Source: Janthinobacterium sp. TND4EL3 (GTDB taxonomy: Bacteria; Pseudomonadota; Gammaproteobacteria; Burkholderiales; Burkholderiaceae_D). From it: a stretch of DNA of 64,000 nucleotides. The position numbers and the translations under genes were made by a program. Below the pieces are notes generated by a model. It saw only the letters and a program-made list of their open reading frames with translations, was not told the DNA's origin and did no database searches. Positions 51,147 to 62,504 of this stretch are shown here, one piece after another. Position 1 is the stretch's first letter; each line of letters opens with the position of its first letter. Location: the NCBI RefSeq assembly GCF_900156175.1, contig NZ_FTMV01000008.1, positions 186,001-250,000 of the forward strand, in the 5' to 3' direction.

Positions 51147-52046
51147 TTGGATGCAGTCTCGCTGTTGCAAGTCAGTTCAGCTTTACTTCTGAACCTCGGC
51201 TTTACCTGGCTCGTCGGATCATGGTTTGCACGTTACTGGATGCGTTCCAGTGGCGTTGATCATGATCATTTCGAGCCCGCGCTGCGCAAACTTGACTTGA
51301 TGGCGGCGGCAATCAGCACGGTTGCCAGTGCATCAGCACTATTGAGCGCGACGGCGGTCATGGGAGGTGTCGGCCTGCGCGAAGCGTGCCCGATGTTCTG
51401 GATGATGGTGTCTACAACCGACTACGGACATGCAGGCTGCGCCATTATTGTGGCGATGCTTGTTCTCTTTTTTGTGCGATTAGCTGGCGGAGTCGGCCGC
51501 AGCAGCGATATTGCAGTCGTTCTACTTTTGGCTGTTTTTTCTGTAACAAGGGCGTCCATGGGGCATGCGGGAGAGGAAGGCTTCTGGACTATTCCGCTAG
51601 CGGTTGAAGCGATTCATTTTTTTGCCATCGGCCTATGGACTGGTGCGGTGATGGTTACCGGCTGGTTTGTTCTTCATGAGGCGCGGGTACGGAAATTTGA
51701 TACGGGTAGCACAGATCAGTACCTCGAACTGATGTCCCAGGCAGCAATGCTTGCAGTAGTTGCCATTGCCGCCACTGGTATTTACAGCGCCTGGCACCGT
51801 GTGGGGAGCTCAGAGCATCTTGTTCATACCACCTATGGCATCACCTTGCTGGTCAAAGTTGCAATGGTCCTCCTGGCTATCGCCTTGGGCGGCTACAACA
51901 AATTTCTTGGACTGCCTGCCGCCTCCCGCTCCTTGCGCGGCGTCACTCTGGTGAGAGTCGTTTTACAAGTGGAAACCTTGCTACTGCTCGGTGCACTGTT
52001 TGCGGCGGCAATTCTTACCACTCAACAACCACCTACCGCGATGTAA
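51147..52046 (+). CDS. copD: Copper resistance protein CopD (TTG start)
   Basis: Inner-membrane protein of 299 aa with about eight segments ('ALLLNLGFTWLVGSWFARYW' first). Conserved His-containing stretches include 'GHAGEEGFW' and 'EAIHFFAIGLWTGAVMV'. No ATG lies before the first segment, so the TTG directly after the copC stop is taken as start; the two genes then abut, which fits coupled translation. CopD imports copper passed on by CopC. Confidence 0.85.
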   Translation: MDAVSLLQVSSALLLNLGFTWLVGSWFARYWMRSSGVDHDHFEPALRKLDLMAAAISTVASASALLSATAVMGGVGLREACPMFWMMVSTTDYGHAGCAIIVAMLVLFFVRLAGGVGRSSDIAVVLLLAVFSVTRASMGHAGEEGFWTIPLAVEAIHFFAIGLWTGAVMVTGWFVLHEARVRKFDTGSTDQYLELMSQAAMLAVVAIAATGIYSAWHRVGSSEHLVHTTYGITLLVKVAMVLLAIALGGYNKFLGLPAASRSLRGVTLVRVVLQVETLLLLGALFAAAILTTQQPPTAM

Positions 52047-52078
52047 TGCCGCGACGGTTTTCTACAAGGGAGTACGAT

Positions 52079-52591
52079 ATGAAAAAGATGACCTTAAATG
52101 CAATTGCAGTAATGTTACTGGCCAGCTTGAGCACTTTCAGCAATGCTGCGGTACCGGATAGCAGCCCAGTAGCACATAGTGGCCACCAGCATGGCGCAAA
52201 TGAGCAGAGCGCATCTCTTGTGGGCAAGGCGGGCGACCCGAAAAAAGTGACGCGTACCGTCACTGTCGATATGAACGACAGCATGCGCTTTAGCCCAGCG
52301 TCTATTGCCGTGAAACGGGGCGAGATCATTCGCTTTGTCGTCAACAATTCCGGCAAGATCAAGCATGAAATGGTCATTGGTTCTGAGAGCGAGTTAAAAG
52401 AACATGCCCAACAAATGGCAAAGTTTCCGGAGATGGAGCATGCGGAACCCAATCAAGTGACCGTGACGCCTGGAAAATCGGGAACCATCGTTTGGCAGTT
52501 CGACAAAGCCGGCAAAGTGGAGTTTGCTTGCTTACAACCCGGTCACTTTGAGGCCGGCATGAAGGGGCTGGTAGTAGTCTCCGCCAAGTAG
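52079..52591 (+). CDS. Cupredoxin domain copper-binding protein (CopI-like)
   Basis: Exported protein of 170 aa with signal peptide (ends 'TFSNAAV'), a His-rich linker ('AHSGHQHG') and one cupredoxin domain. Type-1 copper ligands are the His in 'KIKHEMV', and Cys, His and Met in 'FACLQPGHFEAGM'. CopI-type proteins protect against copper in the periplasm. AAGGGAG ribosome binding site at the 52079 start. Confidence 0.88.
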   Translation: MKKMTLNAIAVMLLASLSTFSNAAVPDSSPVAHSGHQHGANEQSASLVGKAGDPKKVTRTVTVDMNDSMRFSPASIAVKRGEIIRFVVNNSGKIKHEMVIGSESELKEHAQQMAKFPEMEHAEPNQVTVTPGKSGTIVWQFDKAGKVEFACLQPGHFEAGMKGLVVVSAK

Positions 52592-52603
52592 ATGACTTCG
52601 TTC

Positions 52604-52626
52604 GGCGGGAATGTTCAATTCCCGCC
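52604..52626 (+). terminator. Hairpin between cupredoxin and P-ATPase genes
   Basis: Perfect 9-bp arms GGCGGGAAT and ATTCCCGCC with a 5-base loop, 13 bases past the cupredoxin stop. There is no clear U-tract, so it may reduce read-through to the ATPase gene. Confidence 0.6.
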
Positions 52627-52690
52627 ATTGTCACCATAGCTGGTTCCACCGTAGGCAAAGAAACAGGCGAATCTGCCCAAGGAGTGATTC

Positions 52691-55072
52691 ATGAGTAGAA
52701 CTGACGCCGAGCATCATGCGCACGAGCATCATCACGACACCCATAGCAAGACCGGGCCTGGCAATACGATGAAGACAGGGGAAGAAAAACCATTCATCGA
52801 TCCTGTATGCGGCATGCGCGTTGGCGCAAATCCCGAGCAAGAAATCACCTACAAAAGTATGGTCTACCACTTCTGTAGCGGGAAATGCATGGCAAAGTTC
52901 AACGCAGCGCCAGATTCCTTCATCGATAGAGCGAATGCGGCGCCCAGCCCCGAGCACTCGCCACAGCAGGGAGCGGTCTACACCTGCCCCATGCACCCCG
53001 AGATACGCCAGCCTGCACCGGGAACTTGCCCCATTTGCGGCATGTCGCTCGAACCTGAAATGCCGACGCTAGATGAGGCGGAAAATCCGGAGTTAGTCGA
53101 TTTTCGCCACCGTTTCTGGTGGACGCTGCCTATGACCCTGGTGGTGTTCCTGTTGGCGATGTTTGGACATGTGTTCCTTGAAATGGGGCTGCCAGGCCAG
53201 AACTGGATTGAATTTGCATTAAGCACACCTGTCGTACTGTGGGCCGGCTGGCCATTTTTCACGCGCTGGGCGCAATCGCTGGCACGCATGAGCCCGAATA
53301 TGTGGACTTTGATTGGTTTTGGCGTAATGGCTGCTTATGGCTATAGTGTCGTCGCCACCATCGCACCGGGCCTCTTCCCACTTACCTTTGCTGCACATGG
53401 CCGCATAGGCGTCTATTTTGAAGCAGCGGCAGTCATTGTTTCGCTCACGCTTCTGGGACAGATACTTGAGCTGCGCGCACGTTCCCAAACTTCCGCCGCA
53501 ATCAAATCCTTACTTGGTCTCGCTCCAAAGACGGCTCGACGCATTCAGGACGATGGCGTCGAGGATGACATCCCGCTCACGCACGTCCACGTTGGCGACA
53601 AACTCCGTGTCCGACCTGGTGAGAAGGTGCCAGTGGATGGCGTAGTGCTTGATGGCGAGAGCTCGCTCGATGAGTCAATGCTGACTGGCGAGCCCTTACC
53701 TGTGACAAAGCGTCCCGGAGACACGTTGATTGGCGCAACGATCAATACCAGTGGGAGCCTGATTATGCGTGCCGACAAAATCGGCAGCGACACGATGTTG
53801 TCTCAAATCGTACAAATGGTCGCGCTGGCGCAGCGCTCCCGCGCGCCTATGCAGCGACTCGCCGATAGTGTCGCAGGCTATTTCGTGATCGTGGTCGTGG
53901 CCATAGCGCTACTGACCTTCGTGTTATGGGGAATGTACGGCCCTGAACCGAGCTGGGTCTTTGGTTTTGTAAACGCCGTTGCAGTGCTGATCATTGCTTG
54001 CCCATGTGCATTGGGGTTAGCCACGCCGATGTCCATTATGGCTGCCACTGGCCGCGCCGCCACCCAGGGCGTGCTCTTTCGGGATGCTGCGGCAATAGAA
54101 GACCTCAAGAAGGTCGACACACTGATTGTCGACAAGACGGGCACCCTCACTGAGGGTAAGCCTTCCTTTAACAGCGTGGTCGCAGCGCCTGGATTCAAGG
54201 ACGAAGACGTCCTGCAAATGGCGGCGAGCATAGACCAGGGCAGCGAACATCCTTTAGCGCACGCGATCGTCAACGAAGCTAACAGGCGAGCACTGGTGCT
54301 AACCAAATCTGACAGTTTTGAGTCCGCCAGCGGTATTGGCGTACGCGGCACGCTTGGCGGGGTACACATCGCACTGGGCAACACCGCGCTGATGGATGCT
54401 GACAAAGTCGATTGGCGGCCGCTTGCTGAGGTCGCTGAACGCCTGCGGACAGAAGGTGCTAGCGTCATGTATCTATCCTCTGACGGCGTTTTGGCTGGAC
54501 TGATTGCGGTGTCGGATCCCATCAAGGCAACGACGCATGAGGCCATAGAGGGCTTGCGCGCTGACGGGCTGACCGTGATTATGGCTACTGGCGATGGTGT
54601 CACTACCGCACGGTCCGTGGCCGAAAGGCTAGGCATCGCGGAGTTTTACGGCGAGGTAAAACCACAGGACAAATTGGCCTTGGTAGAAAAACTGCAAAAG
54701 CAAGGCAAGGTGGTCGCGATGGCCGGTGATGGAATCAATGATGCCCCCGCACTGGCAAAGGCTAACGTTGGCATTGCCATGGGTACCGGAACAGACGTGG
54801 CCATCAATAGCGCTCACGTAGCACTAGTAAAAGGAGATCTGCGTGGGATTGCTCTTGCCCGGCGAATCTCAGTCGATACTGTGCGCAATATGTGGCAAAA
54901 CCTGGGCTTCGCCTTTATCTACAATGCATTGGGAATTCCCCTGGCTGCCGGCGTGCTGTATCCATTTACTGGCCAATTGCTATCGCCGATGATCGCCGCG
55001 TTAGCGATGAGCCTGAGTTCCGTGTCTGTCATTACCAATGCACTTCGGTTACGCGGCACCGGCCGGCCTTAA
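52691..55072 (+). CDS. copA: Copper-exporting P1B-type ATPase (CopA), YHS type
   Basis: Copper-translocating P-type ATPase of 793 aa. The N-terminus has a His-rich segment, then a YHS domain ('[11 protein letters not shown]', '[12 protein letters not shown]') and a heavy-metal-binding domain ('[15 protein letters not shown]', '[10 protein letters not shown]') instead of the usual HMA domains. The membrane metal site CPC is in '[12 protein letters not shown]', the phosphorylated Asp in '[10 protein letters not shown]', the HP motif in '[10 protein letters not shown]' and the ATP hinge in '[11 protein letters not shown]'. Exports Cu(I)/Ag(I) to the periplasm. Own ribosome binding site AAGGAG. 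Confidence 0.95.
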   Translation: MSRTDAEHHAHEHHHDTHSKTGPGNTMKTGEEKPFIDPVCGMRVGANPEQEITYKSMVYHFCSGKCMAKFNAAPDSFIDRANAAPSPEHSPQQGAVYTCPMHPEIRQPAPGTCPICGMSLEPEMPTLDEAENPELVDFRHRFWWTLPMTLVVFLLAMFGHVFLEMGLPGQNWIEFALSTPVVLWAGWPFFTRWAQSLARMSPNMWTLIGFGVMAAYGYSVVATIAPGLFPLTFAAHGRIGVYFEAAAVIVSLTLLGQILELRARSQTSAAIKSLLGLAPKTARRIQDDGVEDDIPLTHVHVGDKLRVRPGEKVPVDGVVLDGESSLDESMLTGEPLPVTKRPGDTLIGATINTSGSLIMRADKIGSDTMLSQIVQMVALAQRSRAPMQRLADSVAGYFVIVVVAIALLTFVLWGMYGPEPSWVFGFVNAVAVLIIACPCALGLATPMSIMAATGRAATQGVLFRDAAAIEDLKKVDTLIVDKTGTLTEGKPSFNSVVAAPGFKDEDVLQMAASIDQGSEHPLAHAIVNEANRRALVLTKSDSFESASGIGVRGTLGGVHIALGNTALMDADKVDWRPLAEVAERLRTEGASVMYLSSDGVLAGLIAVSDPIKATTHEAIEGLRADGLTVIMATGDGVTTARSVAERLGIAEFYGEVKPQDKLALVEKLQKQGKVVAMAGDGINDAPALAKANVGIAMGTGTDVAINSAHVALVKGDLRGIALARRISVDTVRNMWQNLGFAFIYNALGIPLAAGVLYPFTGQLLSPMIAALAMSLSSVSVITNALRLRGTGRP

Positions 55073-55199
55073 CCTTTGACTATACCTAACACCTTCTTGC
55101 CCGCGTTGTAACCCTTGCTATCAGCCATGTCGATCGATCCGTTTGGGGGGTAACCCATCGCGCAGCCCCCTCTACGACTCCGGTCCTTGCCGCGCGGCG

Positions 55200-55394
55200 C
55201 TAGCGCCGTCGCTGGGGCAGCGTTCGCACGAGACGAAGCAATGACCGTTCCAGCCGCGCATCATCTCCGTCGCGCTGCGCGAAGACCTCCAACGCACGCA
55301 ACAAATGCTCAGCAATGGCAAGATCCTGCTCGCGGCATGCACGCTCGAAAACCGCCGATACTTCATCTTCGAGCGTACGCTTCATAGGGCTCAT
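55200..55394 (-). CDS. Small hypothetical protein, 64 aa
   Basis: Small, strongly charged helical protein with a short motif 'EDEVSAVFERACREQDLAIA' followed by 'EHLLRALEVFAQRDGDDARL'. Similar small proteins occur at the edges of metal islands; function unknown. The start at 55394 has a GGAGGA ribosome binding site, whereas the longer frame upstream is not coding-like. It faces the copA stop. Confidence 0.65.
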   Translation of the reverse strand: MSPMKRTLEDEVSAVFERACREQDLAIAEHLLRALEVFAQRDGDDARLERSLLRLVRTLPQRRR

Positions 55395-55622
55395 GTCGTC
55401 CTCCATCGCGCAGTCAGTACCTATCCTGCGCCCCAACCGGCCAATGCCGGAATGACAAATAAATAGGCGTTGAACATATATCTCCACGCTCTGTGGTCGC
55501 GAGCCAATGCGCACATAAAAACGGAAGTCGGAACCCGCCCATTGTGCCAGTGACTCCACTGCGGTAACGACATAATTCTTAATCGTACTTGGAAAATCGA
55601 TGACAACCCGGACGGTGGCGAC

Positions 55623-55652
55623 CGCTCCTGATGGCATATGCCATCAGGAGCG
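55623..55652. repeat. Perfect 30-bp palindrome
   Basis: Arm CGCTCCTGATGGCAT and its exact complement join without spacer. In minus-strand RNA the stem could extend by three more pairs (one G-U). It lies 25 bases after the stop of the Met/His-rich protein gene and 229 bases before the small gene at 55394. It may act as terminator without U-tract or as a binding site; there is nothing else in this 283-base gap. Confidence 0.7.
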
Positions 55653-55677
55653 ATCGCATCCAGACTTCAGAATCGCG

Positions 55678-55935
55678 TTACTTCTTCATCATTTCCTGAC
55701 AATCCTTCATCATTTGATCCATTTTTTCGTGCATTTTCGGATCCATTTGATGATCCGTTTTTGGGGCCATCTGGTGATCCATTCCAGCTTGCGGGGCTTT
55801 ATTGGCCTCTCGCATCATTTGCGCCTGTTTGGCCTTGCGCCCTTGTTCAATCAGTTGCCAGTCGGGACCGGCGAAGGCGGGAAATGCAGTGCTAAGAGTG
55901 CTGATACAGAGCAGCGTAAGTAGTAATTTTTTCAT
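55678..55935 (-). CDS. Small exported Met/His-rich protein
   Basis: Exported protein of 85 aa with signal peptide (ends 'AFPAFAGP') and a mature part with many Met and His residues ('AGMDHQMAPKTDHQMDPKMH', 'DQMMKDCQEMMKK'). The spacing of MxxM and HxM motifs fits Cu(I)/Ag(I) binding, as in CusF- or PcoE-like proteins. No family assigned. Last gene of the leftward cus group. Confidence 0.78.
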   Translation of the reverse strand: MKKLLLTLLCISTLSTAFPAFAGPDWQLIEQGRKAKQAQMMREANKAPQAGMDHQMAPKTDHQMDPKMHEKMDQMMKDCQEMMKK

Positions 55936-55992
55936 GATAATTCCTCAGTAAACCAGTTTGATGTACGTGTCTTCATCCTCGTCATCACGTGG

Positions 55993-56352
55993 CTAATTCA
56001 ACCACCGACAATACAAAAACCGCAGTGCAACTACGGGAACTTCTGAAATGTCAGAAAAAAATCTCCCGCTATCCGTTTGCGAAACATAACGCATCGTGAC
56101 TGGGGTAGCACCCGGATCCAGGTTGTCGCCGCTTGCTTTTTGCACGGCAAAAGGTGGACCGATACAGCACATGGCACAGGGCTGGCAATTCGTCATGGTC
56201 ATTGGCTGCGCGATCGCTGCAGATGCGCGCAGGTCAATTTGTAGTGGAAGCGCCTGCACATGGCTGCGCCAGAGAAAGCCGAGCAACACAGCCGCGCACT
56301 TCACGAAAAACACGAAATGCTTAGTCGAGCGGTATGTGCCAAACAGTCTCAT
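55993..56352 (-). CDS. Hypothetical exported protein after CusA
   Basis: Protein of 119 aa with an N-terminal signal or anchor ('HFVFFVKCAAVLLGFLW') and a Cys cluster 'TNCQPCAMCCIGPP', which may bind metal. It follows the cusA stop by 5 bases, with a GAGGAGG site overlapping the cusA end, so it is probably co-translated. Function unknown. Confidence 0.65.
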   Translation of the reverse strand: MRLFGTYRSTKHFVFFVKCAAVLLGFLWRSHVQALPLQIDLRASAAIAQPMTMTNCQPCAMCCIGPPFAVQKASGDNLDPGATPVTMRYVSQTDSGRFFSDISEVPVVALRFLYCRWLN

Positions 56353-56357
56353 GACGG

Positions 56358-59300
56358 CTAAGCCTCCTCTGCCAATGCGGGGCTAGCTGCGCGAATCTGA
56401 CGCCGACGTAGCAGCAGATAAACCGCAGGGACCACAAACATGGACAACAGCGGCGCGGTGATCATGCCGCCCACCATCGGCGCGGCGATGCGCTGCATGA
56501 CCTCCGACCCGGTACCGGTGCCCAGCATAATCGGCACCAGGCCGGCGATAATGACCGCTACCGTCATCGCCTTGGGGCGCACGCGCAAGACCGCACCCTC
56601 ACGAATTGCATCGAGCAAATCGGACTCACTAGCGTTACCGTTCGCCAAACGTTCGTCCCAGGCATGTTTCAAATAGAGCAGCATGATGACGCCGAATTCG
56701 GCCGAGACGCCCGCCAACGCAATGAAGCCAACGCCGCCGGCGACCGACAGGTGATAGTCAAGCAGCCACAACAGCCAGATGCCACCGGCCAGCGCGAACG
56801 GCAGCGTTGCCATGATCAAGGCCGCTTCATCGAAGCGCTTGAAGGTCAGATAAAGCAGCACGAAAATAATGAGCAAAGTCGCTGGCACGACGATTTTGAG
56901 TTTTTCGGTGGCACGCTCTAAATATTCGAACTGCCCCGACCATGCAATGGAGTAACCCGCCGGCAATTTGACTTCCTTGGTCACGACTTGCTGCATGTCG
57001 TGCACGGTCGAGCTCAAGTCACGATCGCGAATGTCGACATACACCCAGCCTGACAGTCGGGCATTCTCACTCTTGAGCATCGGCGGTCCGTCGTCAATGC
57101 GGATCGCAGCGACATCACCCAGCCGGATTTGCGCACCGCGCTCTGTCAGCACCGGCAACTGGCGCAGCTTCTCGACTGAGTCGCGCACCTCGCGTGGATA
57201 GCGCACATTGATCGGGAAACGCTGCAATCCTTCGACAGTTTCACCGATATTGTCTCCGCCGATCGCCGCCGACACCACGCTTTGCACGTCTGCAATATTC
57301 AAACCGTAGCGGGCAGCCGCGTCGCGATCGATGTTGACGTCGATGTACCGTCCGCCGTTCAGGCGCTCGGCCAGCGCTGAGGAAACACCCGGTACTTTTT
57401 TGACTGCGCGTTCTATTTCACCTGTAATGCGGTCGATTTCCTGCAAGCTAACGCCTGCGACCTTGACGCCGACCGGGCTTTTGATACCGGTGGCCAGCAT
57501 ATCGATCCGGTTGCGGATCGGCGGTACCCAGATGTTGGACAGCCCCGGCACCTTGACGATGCGGTCCAGTTCCTGCACCAGTTTGTCTGGCGTCATGCCG
57601 GCGCGCCACTGATCGCGCGGCTTGAACTGGATCATGGTTTCAAACATTTCCAGCGGGGCCGGATCAGTGGCGCTCTCGGCACGACCGGCTTTGCCGAAGA
57701 CGCTTTGTACTTCGGGCAACGTCTTGATCAGCCGGTCGGTCTGCTGCAACAACTGCGCGACCTTGCCGGCCGACAGACCGGGCAACGCCGACGGCATGTA
57801 TAGCACATCGCCTTCATCCAGAGGCGGCATGAATTCGCCGCCGAGGCGGCTCATGGGCCAGATCGTGATGGCCGCTACCAGCGCCGCCGCCAGCAAAGTC
57901 AGCTTCGGGAAACGCAGCACGACATCGAGCAAGGGGCGGTATAGCGTGATCAGGAAGCGATTGAGGGGATTCTTTTGTTCATCAGGAATCCGGCCGCGGA
58001 TCAGATAGCCCATTAAAATGGGAATCAGTGTCACCGCCAAGCCAGCCGCCGCCGCCATCGCATACGTCTTGGTAAAGGCCAGCGGCGAAAACAGGCGCCC
58101 CTCCTGTGCTTCCAGGGTGAACACGGGAATGAACGAGAGAACGATGATCAAAAGCGAAAAGAACAGTGCTGGCCCGACCTCAGCCGCAGCGTCGCCAATG
58201 ACACGCCAGTGCTCATTGCCCTTCAGCTGTTTACCCGGATGGGCGTGATTCCAGCCTTCAATATGCTTATGGGCATTCTCGATCATCACCACGGCGGCAT
58301 CGACCATCGCACCGACGGCAATGGCGATACCGCCCAGCGACATGATATTGGCGTTGACTCCCTGATAATACATGACGATAAAAGCGATCAGGATACCAAT
58401 CGGCAACGTGATGATGGCCACCAACGCCGAGCGCAAGTGAAACAGGAATAGCGCGCAAACCACAGCGACGACAATGAATTCCTCGATCAGCTTTTCTTTC
58501 AGGTTGCTCACGGCGCGCTTGATCAAGCTCGACCTATCGTAGGTCGGGACGATCTCGACGCCTGGCGGCAGGCTCGCTTTTAGCTTTTCCAGCTTGACCT
58601 TGACGGCATCGATGGTTTCCAGCGCATTTTTCCCGGAACGCATGATGATCACGCCGCCAGCAACTTCGCCCTCGCCATTCAATTCGGCAATTCCACGCCG
58701 CATTTCCGGCCCGATCTGGATGCGCGCGACATCGCTCAGCCGCACCGATACGCCAGCGTCAGTCGTCATCAAGGCAATCTTGCGGAAGTCGTCCAGCGAC
58801 TTTAGATAACCAGAGGCCCGTACCATGTATTCTGCCTCGCCCAATTCCAGCACGGAACCGCCAGTTTCCTGATTGGCTTTCTGCACGGCATCAATGATTT
58901 TGCCGTGCGGGATGTTAAAGGCGCGCATCTTATCCGGATCGAGCACGATCTGGTACTGGCGCACCATGCCGCCTATGCTGGCCACTTCCGAGACGTTGGG
59001 CACCGCTTTCAACTCATACTTGAGAAACCAGTCCTGCAAGGCGCGCAATTGCGACAAATCGGTCTTGCCGCTACGGTCGACCAGCGCATATTCATAGACC
59101 CAGCCGACGCCAGTCGCATCTGGTCCAAGCGCGGTCTTTGCCTGCGGTGGCAGGCGTGACTGCACCTGGTTCAGATATTCCAGCACCCGTGATCGCGCCC
59201 AGTATGGATCGGTACCGTCTTCAAACAGAATGTAGACGAAGGAGTCACCGAAAAACGAGTATCCGCGCACCGTCTTGGCGCCCGGCACTGACAGCATGGT

Positions 59301-59513
59301 GGTGGTCAGTGGATACGTTACTTGGTTCTCGACGATTTGTGGCGCCTGCCCCGGATAGCTGGTGCGGATAATAACCTGCACGTCCGACAGGTCGGGAATC
59401 GCGTCGAGAGGCGTGCGCGCCAGTGACCATATGCCCCAGGCGGTAATGAAAACAGTCGCCAACAAGACCAAAAAACGGTTGCCGATAGACCAGCGAATCA
59501 GTTTTGCGATCAT
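56358..59513 (-). CDS. cusA: Cu(I)/Ag(I) efflux RND transporter CusA
   Basis: RND pump of 1051 aa of the CusA/SilA group. The segment-4 signature '[17 protein letters not shown]' is that of monovalent-cation pumps (HME4). The three Met residues that carry Cu(I) in E. coli CusA are present in '[12 protein letters not shown]', '[11 protein letters not shown]' and '[12 protein letters not shown]'. Overlaps the cusB stop by four bases. Exports Cu(I)/Ag(I) across both membranes with CusB and CusC. Confidence 0.95.
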   Translation of the reverse strand: MIAKLIRWSIGNRFLVLLATVFITAWGIWSLARTPLDAIPDLSDVQVIIRTSYPGQAPQIVENQVTYPLTTTMLSVPGAKTVRGYSFFGDSFVYILFEDGTDPYWARSRVLEYLNQVQSRLPPQAKTALGPDATGVGWVYEYALVDRSGKTDLSQLRALQDWFLKYELKAVPNVSEVASIGGMVRQYQIVLDPDKMRAFNIPHGKIIDAVQKANQETGGSVLELGEAEYMVRASGYLKSLDDFRKIALMTTDAGVSVRLSDVARIQIGPEMRRGIAELNGEGEVAGGVIIMRSGKNALETIDAVKVKLEKLKASLPPGVEIVPTYDRSSLIKRAVSNLKEKLIEEFIVVAVVCALFLFHLRSALVAIITLPIGILIAFIVMYYQGVNANIMSLGGIAIAVGAMVDAAVVMIENAHKHIEGWNHAHPGKQLKGNEHWRVIGDAAAEVGPALFFSLLIIVLSFIPVFTLEAQEGRLFSPLAFTKTYAMAAAAGLAVTLIPILMGYLIRGRIPDEQKNPLNRFLITLYRPLLDVVLRFPKLTLLAAALVAAITIWPMSRLGGEFMPPLDEGDVLYMPSALPGLSAGKVAQLLQQTDRLIKTLPEVQSVFGKAGRAESATDPAPLEMFETMIQFKPRDQWRAGMTPDKLVQELDRIVKVPGLSNIWVPPIRNRIDMLATGIKSPVGVKVAGVSLQEIDRITGEIERAVKKVPGVSSALAERLNGGRYIDVNIDRDAAARYGLNIADVQSVVSAAIGGDNIGETVEGLQRFPINVRYPREVRDSVEKLRQLPVLTERGAQIRLGDVAAIRIDDGPPMLKSENARLSGWVYVDIRDRDLSSTVHDMQQVVTKEVKLPAGYSIAWSGQFEYLERATEKLKIVVPATLLIIFVLLYLTFKRFDEAALIMATLPFALAGGIWLLWLLDYHLSVAGGVGFIALAGVSAEFGVIMLLYLKHAWDERLANGNASESDLLDAIREGAVLRVRPKAMTVAVIIAGLVPIMLGTGTGSEVMQRIAAPMVGGMITAPLLSMFVVPAVYLLLRRRQIRAASPALAEEA

Positions 59514-61081
59514 TTCGCAACTCCCGCGTGTGCCTTCATGCCATCCATGGGTTTGTTCTCGGTTTTAGGTACACCTGAGGTTGGCGCAATGGCCACGATC
59601 TCAAAGCTGCCATCTTCGCCTTGCTTGATGTCGAAGGCGACTCGGTCACCTATGCCGATATTGCGCGGCAACCCCTTGAAAGGTACTTTGAAGCCCATCG
59701 TCATCGCCCCCCACTGCAGCGACGTGATAGGGCCATGCGAGATGGTGATCTCATCCTTGCCGATCTGTTCGACCGTGCCTACCCCATGGTGGCGCGAGGG
59801 TACCTTGTCTGCCTCCGAGGATTGTGTATCACTCATGCGTGTCGTCGTTCCTTTCAAACTGGCCTCGGAATCGATCAGGAACTGCGCCGAGACGACCACT
59901 TTCTGGCCGGCGGACAGGCCCTTGCGGATTTCGGTGAGACCATTGCCTTCGCTGCCGAGCTCCACATCGACGGGCATAAACTTGCCGCCCTCCTGGGCAA
60001 GCATGACAACGCTGCGTGTACCAGTCTGGATTACTGCCTCCGATGGCACCAGCAAAACATCGGCGCGACTGTTTGACGCGAAGGTCAGTGTGGCAAACAT
60101 GCCGGGCAACAGCTGAGCGCCGGGGTTAGACAGCTCCACACGGGCTTTCAGGGTTCGCGTCGCCACATTAACTTCCGGCAAAATGGCATTCACCTTGCCC
60201 TTGAAAATACTTCCGGGTAGCGCTTGCACACGCGCTTCGACGGCGTCACCGGGGCGAACCTTTGCCGCCACGCTCTCGGGCACTTCCGCGTTGACCCATA
60301 CTGTCGCGTGCCCATTGATGCGAAACAGGGGCGCACCAGCGGAGACGGTCATTCCTTCGCGGGCGCCTAGCTCTGCGATCACACCACTGATGGGCGCTGA
60401 GACCGTCAGGCGAGGATGGACCTTTCCACTCGATTCGATGAGCCGGATTTGCCCCTCATTCATACCAACTAGTCGCATGCGCTGGCGGGCGGCATCGACC
60501 AGGGATGCTGTCTCATTGCCTTGCATACGACGGCTCGCCAGATAGTCTTCTTGTGCCGCGATCCAATCAGGAATATACAAATCAGCCAAGGGTTGCCCCT
60601 TTTTCACCGGATCGAGCAGGGCACGCGCATACAGTCGCTCTACAAATCCACCGCTGCGCGCCTGCACCAGTGCCACGTCACGCTCGTCATAGGTGACGTT
60701 ACCGACGGCAACCAAGCCGGCGGACATCCTTCCGGATGTGACGAGCGCTGTGCGCACTCCCAGGTTTTGCTGGACCCGCGGGCTGATCGTGACATTACTG
60801 TCCTCACCATCTCCCCCAGCATAGACGGGTACCAGCGGCATATCCATGAACGGTGACTTGCCAGGTTTGTCAAACTTCTGGCCCGGTACCATGGGGTCAT
60901 GCCAATATAATGGTTTCTTGTTGACAGCACTCCCGGCGACTGCTGCGTTGCCGGATGACGCCTTGACGTCACCTGTAGATACTGCCTCATGTGCTTGTCG
61001 TACACCAAACTGGTAACCGGCATAACCGACCGCTGCAAGGGATCCCGCAAGTACCAGGACGAGTAATTTCTTATTGTTCAT
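59510..61081 (-). CDS. cusB: CusB membrane fusion protein with C-terminal CusF domain
   Basis: Adaptor of 523 aa, longer than the ~400 aa of E. coli CusB. An N-terminal anchor is followed by the heavy-metal-binding '[16 protein letters not shown]' (residues ~59-74), then the MFP body to about residue 405, then a linker and a CusF-type domain (~430-505): '[20 protein letters not shown]' and '[11 protein letters not shown]', which has the Trp, His and Met ligands of CusF. The fused domain should hand Cu(I) straight to CusB and CusA. Confidence 0.93.
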   Translation of the reverse strand: MNNKKLLVLVLAGSLAAVGYAGYQFGVRQAHEAVSTGDVKASSGNAAVAGSAVNKKPLYWHDPMVPGQKFDKPGKSPFMDMPLVPVYAGGDGEDSNVTISPRVQQNLGVRTALVTSGRMSAGLVAVGNVTYDERDVALVQARSGGFVERLYARALLDPVKKGQPLADLYIPDWIAAQEDYLASRRMQGNETASLVDAARQRMRLVGMNEGQIRLIESSGKVHPRLTVSAPISGVIAELGAREGMTVSAGAPLFRINGHATVWVNAEVPESVAAKVRPGDAVEARVQALPGSIFKGKVNAILPEVNVATRTLKARVELSNPGAQLLPGMFATLTFASNSRADVLLVPSEAVIQTGTRSVVMLAQEGGKFMPVDVELGSEGNGLTEIRKGLSAGQKVVVSAQFLIDSEASLKGTTTRMSDTQSSEADKVPSRHHGVGTVEQIGKDEITISHGPITSLQWGAMTMGFKVPFKGLPRNIGIGDRVAFDIKQGEDGSFEIVAIAPTSGVPKTENKPMDGMKAHAGVAK

Positions 61082-62427
61082 TTGAATTCCTGCTGGCTAT
61101 GTACTGCGGAAATCTGCGCGATTGCGGTGTCGGGAAAGAGGAAGCGAAGCTGTGCCCAAAACTGTGCTGTATTCATCTGCAGCTGCAGTAACTGAACGTG
61201 CATGTCAGCACTGTTACGCCTGGCAGCGAGCACCTCGGCCAATGAGGCTTTACCGCCACGATAGGAGGCCAGGACCGCCAGACTTCGCTCGTCGGCAAGT
61301 GGCAATAGCTGGAGCGCGTAGCGCTCGCTACGTTCTTGGCCACTCCTCCATTCGATGAGCAAGGCTCGGATGTTTGCGGCATCTTCTCGCAGCAGTTCGT
61401 CGCGTTCGCTCCTGGCCTGTTCGACCAAGGCGAGTTTGGAGCTTAGCTCGCGATCCTGCCGGTTCTTGCGATCCCACTGCAATGGCAGGGACAGGCCGAT
61501 GGAGACCATGTTTGAATAGGCCGCACCGCGCTGCTGGAAGGCGAACTCGATACTCCAGTCCGGGCGTCGGTTCGCTTGCGCCAGATTGACGTCCGCCTGG
61601 GCGGCTTCTTCCTGCCGATTCAACACCATGACCTGCGGGCGGTGCACCAGTTCAGTGTCGAGAACAACCGGGTCCAGAGGGATGGTGCCCAGGTCGGGCA
61701 TGCCAGCCTCGGCAAGCTCGCCGCTGCTGCCGGTCCAACGCGCCAGCATGTTTTTTGCCGTATTGAGGTCACGTTCCACCTGGCTGACTCGGTCCTCGAT
61801 GGTTAGCAAGGCGGAACGCGCTGCCAGCACCTCGGCCTGGCTACCACGCCCACCCCGGTAGGCAGCAGCAGCAGCGTCTATTTCCTGGCGAGCAAAGGCC
61901 ACTTGCTCTGTTAGTACAACTGATATTTTTCGTGTGTAGTAGACGTTGAGCCAGGAGATCGCCGTATCACGTTGAATCGTGGCGAGCATGGCATCTTTTT
62001 GCGCCTGCGCCTTGTCGGCTTCGCGCTCAAGGCGAGCTGAACGCCAGCGCAATTTATCGGAGCGTGTCAATTCCTGCGAAATGCCGATGCGCCGCATCGT
62101 CATAAAATCCCCGCTCAAGCTAAAGCGATCGGTGCCACTTAAGGGCACATTATCGATACCGACCTTGAGAGTGGGATCGGGGCGCTGCGCCACTGCTACC
62201 GCCATTTCGTGTGCGGCGACAGTTGCCTGGTCCTGCGCATGAAGTTGGCGCGAGCGGGCGACAGCCTGCTGCAGCGCCTCGGTGAAGGTGACTGGCTGGG
62301 GGGCCGCGCGCGCATCATGAACGAAGGCCAGCAGCGGAACAGTAAGGGCGAGAGTTAACGCCGTCTTCATGAATGGGTGAAGGCGGACGACGCGTGCATG
62401 CGTATGCACGGTGTACGGGATTGACAT
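61078..62427 (-). CDS. cusC: TolC-family outer membrane factor CusC
   Basis: Outer-membrane channel of 449 aa, the OMF partner of CusBA, with OEP repeats ('GRGSQAEVLAARSALLTIED' and 'GKASLAEVLAARRNSADMHV'). It has no lipobox Cys, unlike E. coli CusC. The start at 62427 has a GGAG site; a Met at 62370 lies directly before the signal sequence ('MKTALTLALTVPLLAFVHDA') but lacks a site, so the N-terminus may be shorter. The stop overlaps cusB by four bases (ATGA). Confidence 0.88.
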   Translation of the reverse strand: MSIPYTVHTHARVVRLHPFMKTALTLALTVPLLAFVHDARAAPQPVTFTEALQQAVARSRQLHAQDQATVAAHEMAVAVAQRPDPTLKVGIDNVPLSGTDRFSLSGDFMTMRRIGISQELTRSDKLRWRSARLEREADKAQAQKDAMLATIQRDTAISWLNVYYTRKISVVLTEQVAFARQEIDAAAAAYRGGRGSQAEVLAARSALLTIEDRVSQVERDLNTAKNMLARWTGSSGELAEAGMPDLGTIPLDPVVLDTELVHRPQVMVLNRQEEAAQADVNLAQANRRPDWSIEFAFQQRGAAYSNMVSIGLSLPLQWDRKNRQDRELSSKLALVEQARSERDELLREDAANIRALLIEWRSGQERSERYALQLLPLADERSLAVLASYRGGKASLAEVLAARRNSADMHVQLLQLQMNTAQFWAQLRFLFPDTAIAQISAVHSQQEFK

Positions 62428-62504
62428 GGCAGCTCCAGAATGCGATGGGAAGCAACGCCTTGTCGAACCCGACAAGGCGATGGCGATCTAGGCAGTCTGG
62501 AGTG

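Noticed and set aside
55071..55127. Tiny frame on the minus strand beginning 'MADSKGYNAGKK' at the copA end
   Set aside because: Only 18 codons, overlaps the copA stop; could be a gene scrap, but nothing supports it.
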